36,382 bases of DNA from contig CAYOBW010000036.1 of the NCBI GenBank assembly GCA_964402115.1, positions 1-36,382 of the forward strand, in the 5' to 3' direction. The DNA comes from CAYOBW01 sp964402115. GTDB taxonomy: Bacteria; Verrucomicrobiota; Kiritimatiellia; UBA8416; CAYOBW01. The translations under genes and the position numbers were made by a program. Numbering within the stretch: the stretch's first letter is position 1; the number at the start of each line of letters is the position of its first letter. The notes under the pieces were generated by a model. That model saw only the letters and a list, made by a program, of their open reading frames with translations. It did not search any database and was not told where the DNA came from. Below, one piece after another: positions 1 to 8,500 of this stretch.

Positions 1-183
1 CCGGGAGGGCGACGCTCCGCGGAGCCGCGTGCGCGGCGGGCAGACATGCGGCGCCATGAACCTGATAAGGGTGGCAGGCTGTAGGGGGATGGCTCCTCGT
101 AGCCCCCGTCGTAAGACGGGGGACAGGCCGCTTGAAGATGCCCGTCCGCCGCCTTACGGCGGCAGCTACGGAGAGGGAGCGGG
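1..183. repeat. Left copy of an intergenic direct repeat
   Basis: This block recurs at 1181-1380. The first 33 bases are identical between copies and the similarity continues through the REP-pair element into the G-rich run after it. The right copy carries about 16 extra bases, a duplication of a short unit ending in GTAGG before GGCTCCTCG. The block starts with a half palindrome containing GCTCCGCGGAGC, then a 26-base motif at 36-61 that also occurs at 1216-1241 and 1380-1405, then a REP-pair element. I see no gene in 1-290. Confidence 0.85.
98..170 (+). repeat. REP-pair (BIME-like) element, copy 1
   Basis: The element is bounded by CGTAGC at 98-103 and GCTACG at 165-170. It contains a left hairpin with an 8-bp stem (CCCCCGTC/GACGGGGG) and a GTAA loop, and a right hairpin with a 6-bp stem (GCCGCC/GGCGGC) and a TTAC loop. 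Read on the minus strand, the right half also begins CGTAGC and has a GTAA loop, so the element is two similar units in inverted orientation. A GTAG foot next to a hairpin is the known signature of REP sequences moved by RAYT transposases; the assignment to that class is inference. Confidence 0.75.
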
Positions 184-219
184 GGGCAAGACGCCCCCGC
201 TCCCAGTGCTGCCTGATAT
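175..219. repeat. GC-rich hairpin with shared 28-base tail
   Basis: A perfect 11-bp inverted repeat (175-185 with 194-204, GGGAGCGGGGG arm) encloses 8 bases. The right arm and the bases after it (192-219) are identical to 1056-1083, where the same tail follows another strong hairpin. It lies downstream of the lipoprotein gene on the minus strand, so it could act as a terminator, although no T-run follows. Confidence 0.6.
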
Positions 220-290
220 TCGCCACAAATCACTACTCCGCCCAGCTCAGTACACGTAATGCCGCGCCCCCCATACCCTTGATCTTCTCC

Positions 291-758
291 TCAGCGCTTG
301 CCTCCGCTCGCGTCCGGAATCTTCCGCAGCTGCAGCACAAAGCAGTTCGTGGGACAATCTCCGTCGTAGAAAGGACCAATGATGGAGCGGACACGCTGAT
401 CCCCCGGCAACCAGTACTCCTCATATTCTTGGGGCGGTATCGCCTCGATGATAAGCCTGCCAACTTTCCGCGCGGAGTATCGCCACCGCCCGTTCGCGTC
501 GGCTCGTATACGCTCCCTAATCGTTGGAGTGGCCCAGATGATGAAACGAGGCGGGTTCTGGCGCGTTATGATCTCAGCATGCGGCAACGGACAGCCGTCC
601 TGATCCACCACGATCCCATGCACCTTCGTCTTGGGGAAGACGATCGGCGGAATGAGACAACCGCTCGCGCAAATGAGCAGCCACGTCGCCGCCAGCAGCG
701 TCACCGTCCGTCGAACCGCACGCGCGTCAGAATCCACAGTCTTCCATGACATGCTCAT
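291..758 (-). CDS. Predicted lipoprotein with carboxypeptidase-regulatory-like fold
   Basis: A protein of 155 residues. The N-terminus has a basic stretch (DARAVRR), a hydrophobic segment (about 18-30) and a lipobox-like A-S-G-C with Cys34 as the likely lipidated residue; the -3 position is Ala rather than the usual Leu, so the lipobox is imperfect. Residues 45-107 resemble a CarboxypepD_reg-type beta-sandwich: a VHGIVVDQDGCPLPHAEI strand-turn pattern, then an ADANGRWRYSA segment and a hydrophobic strand. The C-terminal part has a CPTNC motif that could form a disulfide. The start at 758 is chosen because GAGGG lies 4 bases upstream; the upstream ATG at 773 has no such site, and the ATG at 752 is a possible alternative. 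No enzymatic function is visible. It is probably an envelope-anchored small binding or structural protein. It stands alone between repeat blocks. Confidence 0.7.
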   Translation of the reverse strand: MSMSWKTVDSDARAVRRTVTLLAATWLLICASGCLIPPIVFPKTKVHGIVVDQDGCPLPHAEIITRQNPPRFIIWATPTIRERIRADANGRWRYSARKVGRLIIEAIPPQEYEEYWLPGDQRVRSIIGPFYDGDCPTNCFVLQLRKIPDASGGKR

Positions 759-762
759 AGTA

Positions 763-767
763 CCCTC
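763..767 (-). promoter_or_regulatory. Ribosome binding site of the lipoprotein gene
   Basis: GAGGG on the minus strand, 4 bases before the ATG at 758 and 10 before the ATG at 752. The ATG at 773 lies upstream of it and has no comparable site, which argues against the longer reading. Confidence 0.5.
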
Positions 768-810
768 GCTCATCCAGGGCGTTCGATCAGGATGAATTGA
801 TGCCAGGCAA

Positions 811-839
811 ATTATCTACACATTCTTCGCATAAGGGAA
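811..839 (-). promoter_or_regulatory. Weak promoter candidate for the lipoprotein gene
   Basis: On the minus strand, GATAAT (811-816) matches the sigma70 -10 consensus at 5 of 6 bases. At 17-base spacing the -35 position (834-839) reads TTCCCT, only 3 of 6. The start would give a leader of about 46 bases to the chosen ATG. The poor -35 makes this tentative. Confidence 0.25.
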
Positions 840-1036
840 GTGCTGGCAGCTTCCTTTATGCAGAGGCAGGGCAAGGGGCCCGGCCGCAGCCAGGAGTGAG
901 CACCCATGCGCCATCCGCGACTCAAGGCGCTATTGGTGCCAAATTATCCACTGGGACACTGGAAGGTCCAGCGCGCACGGCATGGGTGCAATGTCAACGG
1001 TGGCAAGGATCTCATGCGCACACGGCCGAACGGGTA

Positions 1037-1083
1037 ACTGGGACCGGGGGCGTCCCGCCCCCGCTCCCAGTGCTGCCTGATAT
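1037..1083. repeat. Strong intergenic hairpin plus 28-base repeat
   Basis: An inverted repeat spans 1037-1071: a 7-bp outer stem (ACTGGGA/TCCCAGT), one C-C mismatch, then an 8-bp inner stem (CGGGGGCG/CGCCCCCG) closing on TCC. The bases 1056-1083 are identical to 192-219. It lies between the smaller giant gene and the lipoprotein gene and may limit read-through, but no T-run marks a classical terminator. The rest of 774-1120 shows nothing else I can support. Confidence 0.6.
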
Positions 1084-1120
1084 AGCCATGCAGGCCCCTG
1101 CCCCCGATCCCCCTGTATCG

Positions 1121-1209
1121 CGCGGCTCGTGAGGACACTCGCCCTCCCTCGCGGTGTCATGCAGGCTGCCTGGAATCGCGCCGGGAGGGCGACGCTCCGC
1201 GGAGCCGCG
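1121..1209. repeat. Quasi-palindromic intergenic element
   Basis: The left arm at 1121-1148 (starting CGCGGCTC, ending TCGCCCTCCC) is matched in inverted orientation by the right arm at 1183-1209 (starting GGGAGGGCGA, ending GAGCCGCG), with a spacer of 34 bases. The right arm contains the perfect 12-base palindrome GCTCCGCGGAGC. The same right arm occurs at 3-29, where the window cuts off the rest of a presumed second copy. Confidence 0.6.
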
Positions 1210-1380
1210 TGCGAGGCGGGCGGACATGCGGTGCCATGAACCTGGAAAGAGTAGCAGGCTGTAGGGAGATAGGCTGTAGGTAGATGGCTCCTCGTAGCCC
1301 CCGTCGTAAGACGGGGGACAGGCCGCTTGAAGATGTCCGTCCGCCGCCTCACGGCGGCAGCTACGGGGAGGGGAGCGGGG
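1181..1380. repeat. Right copy of the intergenic direct repeat
   Basis: Matches 1-183: the first 33 bases are identical, followed by the 26-base motif (1216-1241), a GTAGG-containing stretch with a 16-base internal duplication, and a REP-pair element. With the left copy it brackets the lipoprotein gene in direct orientation, about 1.2 kb apart. A partial third copy of the 26-base motif follows at 1380-1405. Confidence 0.85.
1293..1365 (+). repeat. REP-pair (BIME-like) element, copy 2
   Basis: Same 73-base layout as the copy at 98-170: CGTAGC (1293-1298) and GCTACG (1360-1365) ends, left hairpin with an 8-bp stem and GTAA loop, right hairpin with the 6-bp stem GCCGCC/GGCGGC and TCAC loop. The linker differs by a single base from that of copy 1. 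It lies about 70 bases downstream of the stop of the smaller giant gene. Confidence 0.75.
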
Positions 1381-1434
1381 CGGGCGGACGTGCGGAGCCA
1401 TGAACGCAGCCGACCGCCTGCCGATTCGGGCGGC

Positions 1435-2510
1435 TCAGCGCAGCAGGATGAGCATGCCCGGGTTGCCCAGCAGCACGCGGCGGTTGGCGCCGTCGTAGAT
1501 CGCCCCCATGCCGCCGGTAACGGTCCACCCCGCCAGGTTGGTCTCGCCCAGGCTGGCTCCCTCCCACTCCAGCAGGACGGCCCCGGCGGGCGGAGCGGAC
1601 GCGGTCCGGGCAATGGCCACGGTCAGCCTGGCCGGCAGCGTGACGTCGCCGGCGACGTGAACCTTGTCGCTCGCGTCACGGCCATACTCCCAGTCGTAGG
1701 CCGCGTTCTCCTGCAGGACCAGGTTGCCCGCAACCTTCAACACGCCCGCGGCGGCCGCCGCGGCGCCCGGCGTCAGGCGTCCCCCGGCCGCGACGATGAC
1801 GCTGCTTCCCGCGGCGCCAACCGTGCCGCTGCCGCCCAGCGCGCCGCCGGCGTTCACCGTCACCGTGCCGGCGCCCGTGGCCGAGCCGCTCACGTTGTTC
1901 GCGCGCAGCGTGCCCGCGTTCACCGTGGTCGCACCGCTGTACGCATTGGTGCCGGTCAGCGTCTGGGTGCCGCCGCCCAGCTTCGTCAGCGCCAGGATGC
2001 CGCCGTTGTCCTTGAGGATGCCGTCGAAGACGCCCGAGCCGCCGTTCACGCCCACGGTGAGCGTGCCGACGCCCCAGTTGTTGATGTTGGCCACGACGCC
2101 CGCCCCGGTCAGCGCATCGACCGTGATGATGTTGCCGCCGATCATGTTCACGGTAGCCCCGGCCGCGATGCGCATGGGGGCCTTGTTGTTCACCCACGCC
2201 ACGTTCTGGTCGCAGTAGTCGTTGACGAAGGTGCCGGCCTGGATGTCGATCAACCCCCCGGTCATGTTCCAGCGAATGTACCCGCCCGCCGTTCCCGTCG
2301 TCAGCTTGGACGTGCCGGCCTTGATGAACGTGCCGTTGCCCGTCAGCATGACGGCGCTCCGGATCCAGAACTCGCGGGCCGTGTTGCTGACCTCCAGGAC
2401 CGCGTTGCTGGCCAGCGCGAAGCCAGCCGACCAGGTGTCGTCCAGATCCACCAGACGCAGCCGGCCGGCGCCAACCGTGGTCGGGCCGGTGTAATCGATC
2501 ACCGTCCCGG
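1435..2510 (-). repeat. Conserved C-terminal module of the smaller giant protein
   Basis: The last 360 residues or so (from DYTGPTTVGAGRLRLVDLDD to the stop) align with the C-terminus encoded at 10559-11665. Shared landmarks include WNMTGGLIDIQAGTFVNDYCDQ-like, AWVNNKA, GGNIITVDALTG, a VTLPA strand, a final LLEW(E/D)G and YDGxNRRVLL. The very ends differ (MLILLR versus MTFGSRP). It is the only feature that fixes the end of both proteins. Confidence 0.8.
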
Positions 2511-5500
2511 TCAGCGTCTGTGTGCCGATGCCGGTCTTGACCAGGCTGAGGCGGCCATTCGAATCGCGCAGGTAGCCCCCGAACGAGTAGCTCCCGGCGC
2601 CGGTCAGCACGAGCGTGCCGGCGCCGGTGTTGGCCGGACCCATTTCGCGGTTCTGGATGACGCCGCGCATGGCGCCGTAGGAGGAGCTGTCGATGCCCGC
2701 CACGGCCTGCGAGGTGCCGATCAGTTCGAGGCGCCCGTGATCGCCCGCATCGGTGACGAAGCGCACGACGATGTTGGAGCCGAACTGGTTGTCCGCCAGG
2801 GTGTACACATCCGGCGAGAGGTTGTTGTCGAACACGAGTTCGCCAGGAATCGCGGCCGTGTTCGCCGGCTTGGCGAGCGCCAGGGCGCCCTGCGTCACGG
2901 TCGTTCTGCCGGCATACGCGTTGGCCGTCGCGCCGCCCAGCGTCAGCGTGCCGGCGCCGTTCTTCGTCAGCGAGCCGGGGCCGGTCAGCGCGCCGTCGTA
3001 TGTCGTCGACGAACCGTTGAAGCCGACCGTCAGCGCCAGCGCGGCCCCACCGCCATTGCTCAGCGCGAGCGTCCGACTGCCCTTGAGCCCGCCCAGCGTC
3101 GCGGCCGGCAGCGTTCCGAAATCGAGCGTCCCGGCGACATGTTCCAGTGTGCTGTAGGCCAGCGCCTGGCCGTGCGTCAGCCGCAGGGTGCCCGCCTCCA
3201 GCCGCGTGTCGCCCAGGTGGCCGTTGGCCGAGCCCAGCGTCAGCGTGCCCGGACCCCGCTTGACGAACCCCAGGCCGCCGAGGGCGGCGTTGATCGTCGT
3301 GTCGCGCGCGACATACAGCGGCGTGTTGGTGAGCGCGCCGTAGATCGCGCCGGCCGCGGGCGTGAGCGTCAGCGCCGCGCCGTTCGTGAAGGTCAGCCCC
3401 GAGACGTACGCGTCGCCGGACTGGGCGATGCCGAAGGCGCTGCCGCTGTCCGGCCCGCCGCCCCCGAGGATGGCCCGTGCGCCCTGCTGCCAGAGCACGT
3501 TGGTCCCGCCGGCATTGAGCCAGTTGCGCCCGGCCGCCGGGTCCCAGGCGCCATCGCCCTCCTGCTGGCCGCCCGCCAGCGGGTCCTCGTCGCGGTACAG
3601 CGTACGGTCCGTGCCCCCCGCCACGTGGTAGAAGGCCGCCGGCGAGGACTGGTTCAGGTAGGCCGCCCACAGCCAGGCCGCCGAGCGCGCCGCGCTGCTG
3701 AACCGGATCTCGTCCAGGCGCCCGTTGAAGCGCTGGGTCGCCCAGCTCGTTCCGCCCGCGCCCAACTGCAGCACCCCGGTGTTGGCGCTGATGGCGCCCG
3801 CCGCGACGGCGGCGACACCCAGGCCGTTGACGTAGAACGTCCCCGTGCCGCCGTCGCGCGTGTAGGCCACGTGCACCCACTGGTTCGTCGGCACCACGCG
3901 CCCGCTAAAACGCCACACGTTGTCGGTCCAGATGCTCAGTTCGTTGGGATTGCCGCCGTCGCGCAGCGCGAGGATGAACCCCTGCGCTCCGCCGCTGTAG
4001 TTGCCGACGATCGCCTGCCAGCCCACGGCGCTGCCGAGCGAGGCCGTCCGCACCCAGGCGCTGACCGTGTAGGCGCCGGCCTGGGCGAACACGCCGCTGT
4101 TCGTGTTCAAGATGGACACGTAGTCGCTGTCCTGATCGAACCGGTCCGCCAGCCCGATGCGACCCGCCGCGACGGTGGCGCCGGTACCCTGCGCCGATCC
4201 GTGCAGGCGGTTGGGCCCCGCGTCCACGGCGTTGGCCGCCTGCATGTGCCACACGCCCTGGAACCCGTTCGTCCACGTGGAGCCGTCGGTCGCATGGGCC
4301 GGCGCGGCGTAGACCGCGTTGGTGTTGCCGGCGAGCAGGTAGATGGTCGTGCCGGCGCGCAGGCGCGGCACGCGCACCCAGACGTACGAGTCGCCCGCCG
4401 GGTCCCACTGCTCGATCTCGTAGCTGAGCCAGGCGCTGTCCGTCGTATTCGTCGCAAAGCGCAGGTCACGCCCGTGCGCGGGGTCGCTGAGCAAGTCGTA
4501 CACGCTGGCGCCGTTGATGAAGTGCGGGCCGAGCACGAGCAGCGCCGGGAAGTTGGTCAGCGTCTCGGACCGGTCGTAGCCGGAGAACGTGACCGGCACG
4601 GCGCGGGGCCAGCGCGCCAGCGGATCATCTTCCGTGGGGGGCTGGATCTGGTCGGGCAGGTACACGAGCTGCACCTCCGTCCCCTCCACGCGCGCCGCCC
4701 AGGTGCCGCGCGAGCCGTTTGCGAACGCGGTCGAGGTGTCAACGGTGACGTTCCCGGCGGCGAAGCCGCTGATCGCCGTGGCCCGTGCCACGACGGACGT
4801 GACAGGGCGGGAGAGGTCGAAGTGCTCCGCCCGCCCGCGCGCGCTTCCCGCGTAGGAAACGACGCGCAGCGTGACGGGCAAGTTCGCGAAGTCGAGCGTG
4901 TTCGTCACGACGAGCAGGCCGGAGCCCGTGCCCGCCGCCTGCGCGAAATCCCTCACGCCCCACTGTAGAACCGCGCCCCCGGCGAGGGTCACGGCGTTGG
5001 ACACCGTCAGCGTGCCCGCCCCGTCCTGCCCGCCTTCCAGCGCGCCGCCCGCGCCGACCGCCACCGTGTCGCCCACCGTCAGGGTGCCCGTCAGCCGTCC
5101 GCCGGCGCCGACCGTCACCGGCGCCAGCAGCGTGCCCGCGCCGTCCACCGTGCCGGCACCGGAGACCGCAACCGACGGCGCCCGGACCCTGCCCGTGCGG
5201 CCCAGGCTCAGCGTGCCGCCGGTCACGGTGTAGGCGGCCCCGTTGGTGTGGCTGTTGTTCACGAGCAGCATGCCGCGGGCCACGGCGGTCGGGCCCAGGT
5301 ACCGGCTTTCCCCGTTCAGCACGAGCTGTCCGGCGCCGTCGAGGGTGAAGCCCCCCGCGCCGGTCAGCGCGTTGTTCACCGTGAGCGTGCACTCGGCCGG
5401 GTCGAACGTCACGTGGCCGTTCGCCCCCGTCAGGTTGATGACGTTCGCGGCCATCGTGAAGCTCTTGCTGGCCGCCAGCGTGCCGCCGCCCAGGTTCAGG

Positions 5501-8500
5501 CCGATCGCCCGGTTCCACGCCGTGGCATTCGAGCCCCAGATGTCGCCCGCGATCAGCCGGCCCCCGGTCAGGGTGTACCAGCTCGTGTACGACGTGCCGC
5601 CGATATTGCCGGCCGAAGTCTGGTTCGCGTACAGGGCGCCGACATTCACCAGGCCGCCCGACTGCGTAACCTCGAACCACGTATCGCGGTCGTCGCTGGC
5701 GGCGCCGGCGACGGTCAGCGACCCGCCCGTCACCGTGAGCGTGCCCCGCTGGTTGGTGTTGAGCCCGCTCAACCAGGCGCGCCCGGCAAACACGAGCGCA
5801 TCGCCGGTCTGCACCAGCAGCGTGGCGTTGCCGTTGATGCGCAGGTCGCCCAGGCTGACGGGGCTGCCGGCCGCCCTGGCGGTGTTGTAGACGCTCAGGG
5901 TGCCCGGGCCGGTCGCGGCATTGGCGAACACGTAGGTCCCGCTGTGGTTGAGGCCGAGCGTGCCGTTGACGACGATCGGGCCCACCACATTGCCCGCCAG
6001 GGTGTTGTTGCCCAGCAGCAGGTAGCCGCCCGGGTTGACCGTGGTGCCGCCGGCGTAGGTGTTGTCCGCCGCCAGCCGCGTCCAGTACCCGCCCGACACG
6101 CTCAGGCCGCCCGGGCCGGAGATCATGCCGTTGATCACGATTTCGGCGCCGCCGTAAGCGGGAATCACGGAGGCCGTGCTGATGGCGAGCGTGGCGTTCG
6201 CGGTCAGCGCGCCGCCATACGAGCAGGCCGTGCCGCCCGCCGTGCTGAGCTTGCCGCCGTTGAAGACGATGTTGGCGTTGTTGTTCCGGCCGTTGTAGCC
6301 GCCGACCGCGCCGCCGGGGTTGACCGTCACCAGCGCGCCGAGGCTGTCGTTGACATCTTCGCTGTAGACAAAGGCGTTCTCGATGACGAGGCCGGCCAGG
6401 TTGACCGTGGTCCCGCGCAGGGGCACGACGCTGCCGCCCGAGACCGTCAGCGTGTGCCCGCCGCCGCTGAGGAAGCCGCCGCCGTAGCCGATGTCGAACC
6501 GGCCGGTGTCGTTGACGGTGTAGTTGCCCAGCGCGCCGATCGTCGTGTCGCCGATCAACGTCAGCGACCGCAGCGACGAGTAGGCCCCGATGGTGCCGCC
6601 GGAGTTGATGATCGCGCCCCGCCCGTCCGGCCCGCTGCCGGCGGCCGTGAAGCTGTAGGCGCGCGTGAGCGTATCGCCCCGCCCCGCGAAGTCGAACTGC
6701 GCGCCTGCGGCAATCGCCACCGCGCCATTCACCGGCAGCTGCGCCACGTTGCCCGCCTTCAGCGTCCCCGCCTCGATGGCCGTCGTGCCGGTATACGTGC
6801 TCGCGCCGTTCAGCGTCAGCGTGCCGGCGCCCAGCTTCGCGAGCGAACCGCCCGCGCTGGCCAGCGCCGCGGCCAGCGTGACAGCCTGCCCCGCGGTGTC
6901 GAGGCGGAAGGCCTGCCCGTCCGCCGTGCTGAAGCGCGCCGAGTAGTCGCCGGCATTCGCCGCGCTGAACCGCAGCGTGCCGCCGCTGAAGCTGATGGCC
7001 CCGGCAGTCCCCAGCGCGCCCGCCGACGCCAGCGCCAGCGTGCCGCCGCGCAGCGTCGTGCCGCCCGAGTACGTGTTCGCGCCGCCCAATGTCAGCGTGC
7101 CGCTGCCGCTCTTGCGCAGGCCCCACGCGCCGCCAGCCTCGCCGATTGCGCCGCCGACCACCAGGTCGCCGGCGGCCGCGACGAACGAACGGCTGCCCCC
7201 GTCCAGCACCAGGCCCAGGTTCAACGTCTGGCTGCCCGCGGTGGCATTGACGACATCGCCCTGCAGGTTCAGCGCGTTGCCGCCCAGCGTGTAGACCGCG
7301 CCGTTGGCAAACGCGATCCCGCCGAACGGGGTGTTGGCCGCGTAGTCGTTGACGTTGGCCAGGCGCAGCGCGCCGGGCTGGCCGAAGGTCAGCGCGTCCC
7401 CCGCCGCCGGCGCCGCGCCGCCCCAGTTCGCGGCCGTCCGCCAGTTGGCGTCGGCGCCCGCGCCGCTCCAGCCCGGCGTGGCGACGGCGGTGACGGTCAC
7501 CACCACCCAGCCGCCGCTTTCGCTGAAGCGGTAGCGCAGGCCGGGCTGCGGGTTGAGCACGTCCAGCGCGGCCACGCCGAGCCCGCCGATGGCGCCGCTA
7601 TAGCTGATGAGATTGTACGTGCCGGGCGTCGTCCACGGGGCCGTCGTACCGGCCTGGTACAGGTTGATGCCGCCGCCGTTGAGCGTCAGTGCGCCGCTCC
7701 CGGTGACGGACAGCTTGTCGTTGTCCGGCGCGGCGCTGCATTCGATATCCAGGACGCTTCCGACGGCCAGCACGAGACCGCCCGCCGTCAGGTTGCCCAC
7801 GCCGCCGCTGCCCGGTGCCACGCGCCCGCCCGCGTTGACCGTCACCACCCCGGCGACCGCCCCGCCGCCGCCCAGCGTGCCGCCGTTCACCAGGACCGCG
7901 CCCGTGCCCGTCGCGGAGCCGGACGCGTTTTCCACGCTCAGCGTGCCCGCGTTGACGGTTGTGCCGCCGCTGTAGGTGCTGGCGCCGGTGAGCGTCTGCG
8001 TGCCGGCGCCGACCTTCGTCAGCGTGAGCGTGCTGCCGGTGTTCTGGAGCGTGCCGCCGAACGCGGCCGAGCGGTCGCCGCCGCCGACGGTCAACGCCGA
8101 GATCTGCCCGGCCAGGTCAACGCCGAAGACGTTGCCGGAACCGGTCAAGCCGCCGATCGTCTCCGCGATGCCATGGTAGACGACAAAGGTCGCCGCCGGC
8201 CCCACGTTGACCAGCTGGGAATCGCCGATGGCATTCACCGCGCGGTCCACCCAGAGCTTGCCGCCGTTGATGACGCCGAGCGTGTTTGTCGCGTCGCTGC
8301 CGTTGCCGCGCAGGATGACGCGATTCTCGAAGAGCGTGCCGCTGCCCGGACCATCCACGATCCAGGCCCCGCTCCCCGACAGCGGGCTGGCGATCACCTC
8401 GGCGTTGTTGCCGTCCGCGTACAGCCGCACCGTGGCCCGGTTGATGAGCGTCGCCGACGCGAAGGCGGTCGTGTTGTGGAGCGTCAGCGTGCCGGCGTTG

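Noticed and set aside
1012..1401. Short open frames in the intergenic repeats (also 29-259, 944-1138, 34569-34868 and 34590-34823)
   Set aside because: Their translations consist of recurring strings such as RLTTGAT and SPRRETGDW produced by the REP and palindrome repeats. They have no Shine-Dalgarno and read the hairpins themselves.
1414..1433. Small hairpin just after the stop of the smaller giant gene as an intrinsic terminator
   Set aside because: Only a 5-bp CCGCC/GGCGG stem with a 10-base loop and no T-run; expected by chance in DNA this GC-rich.
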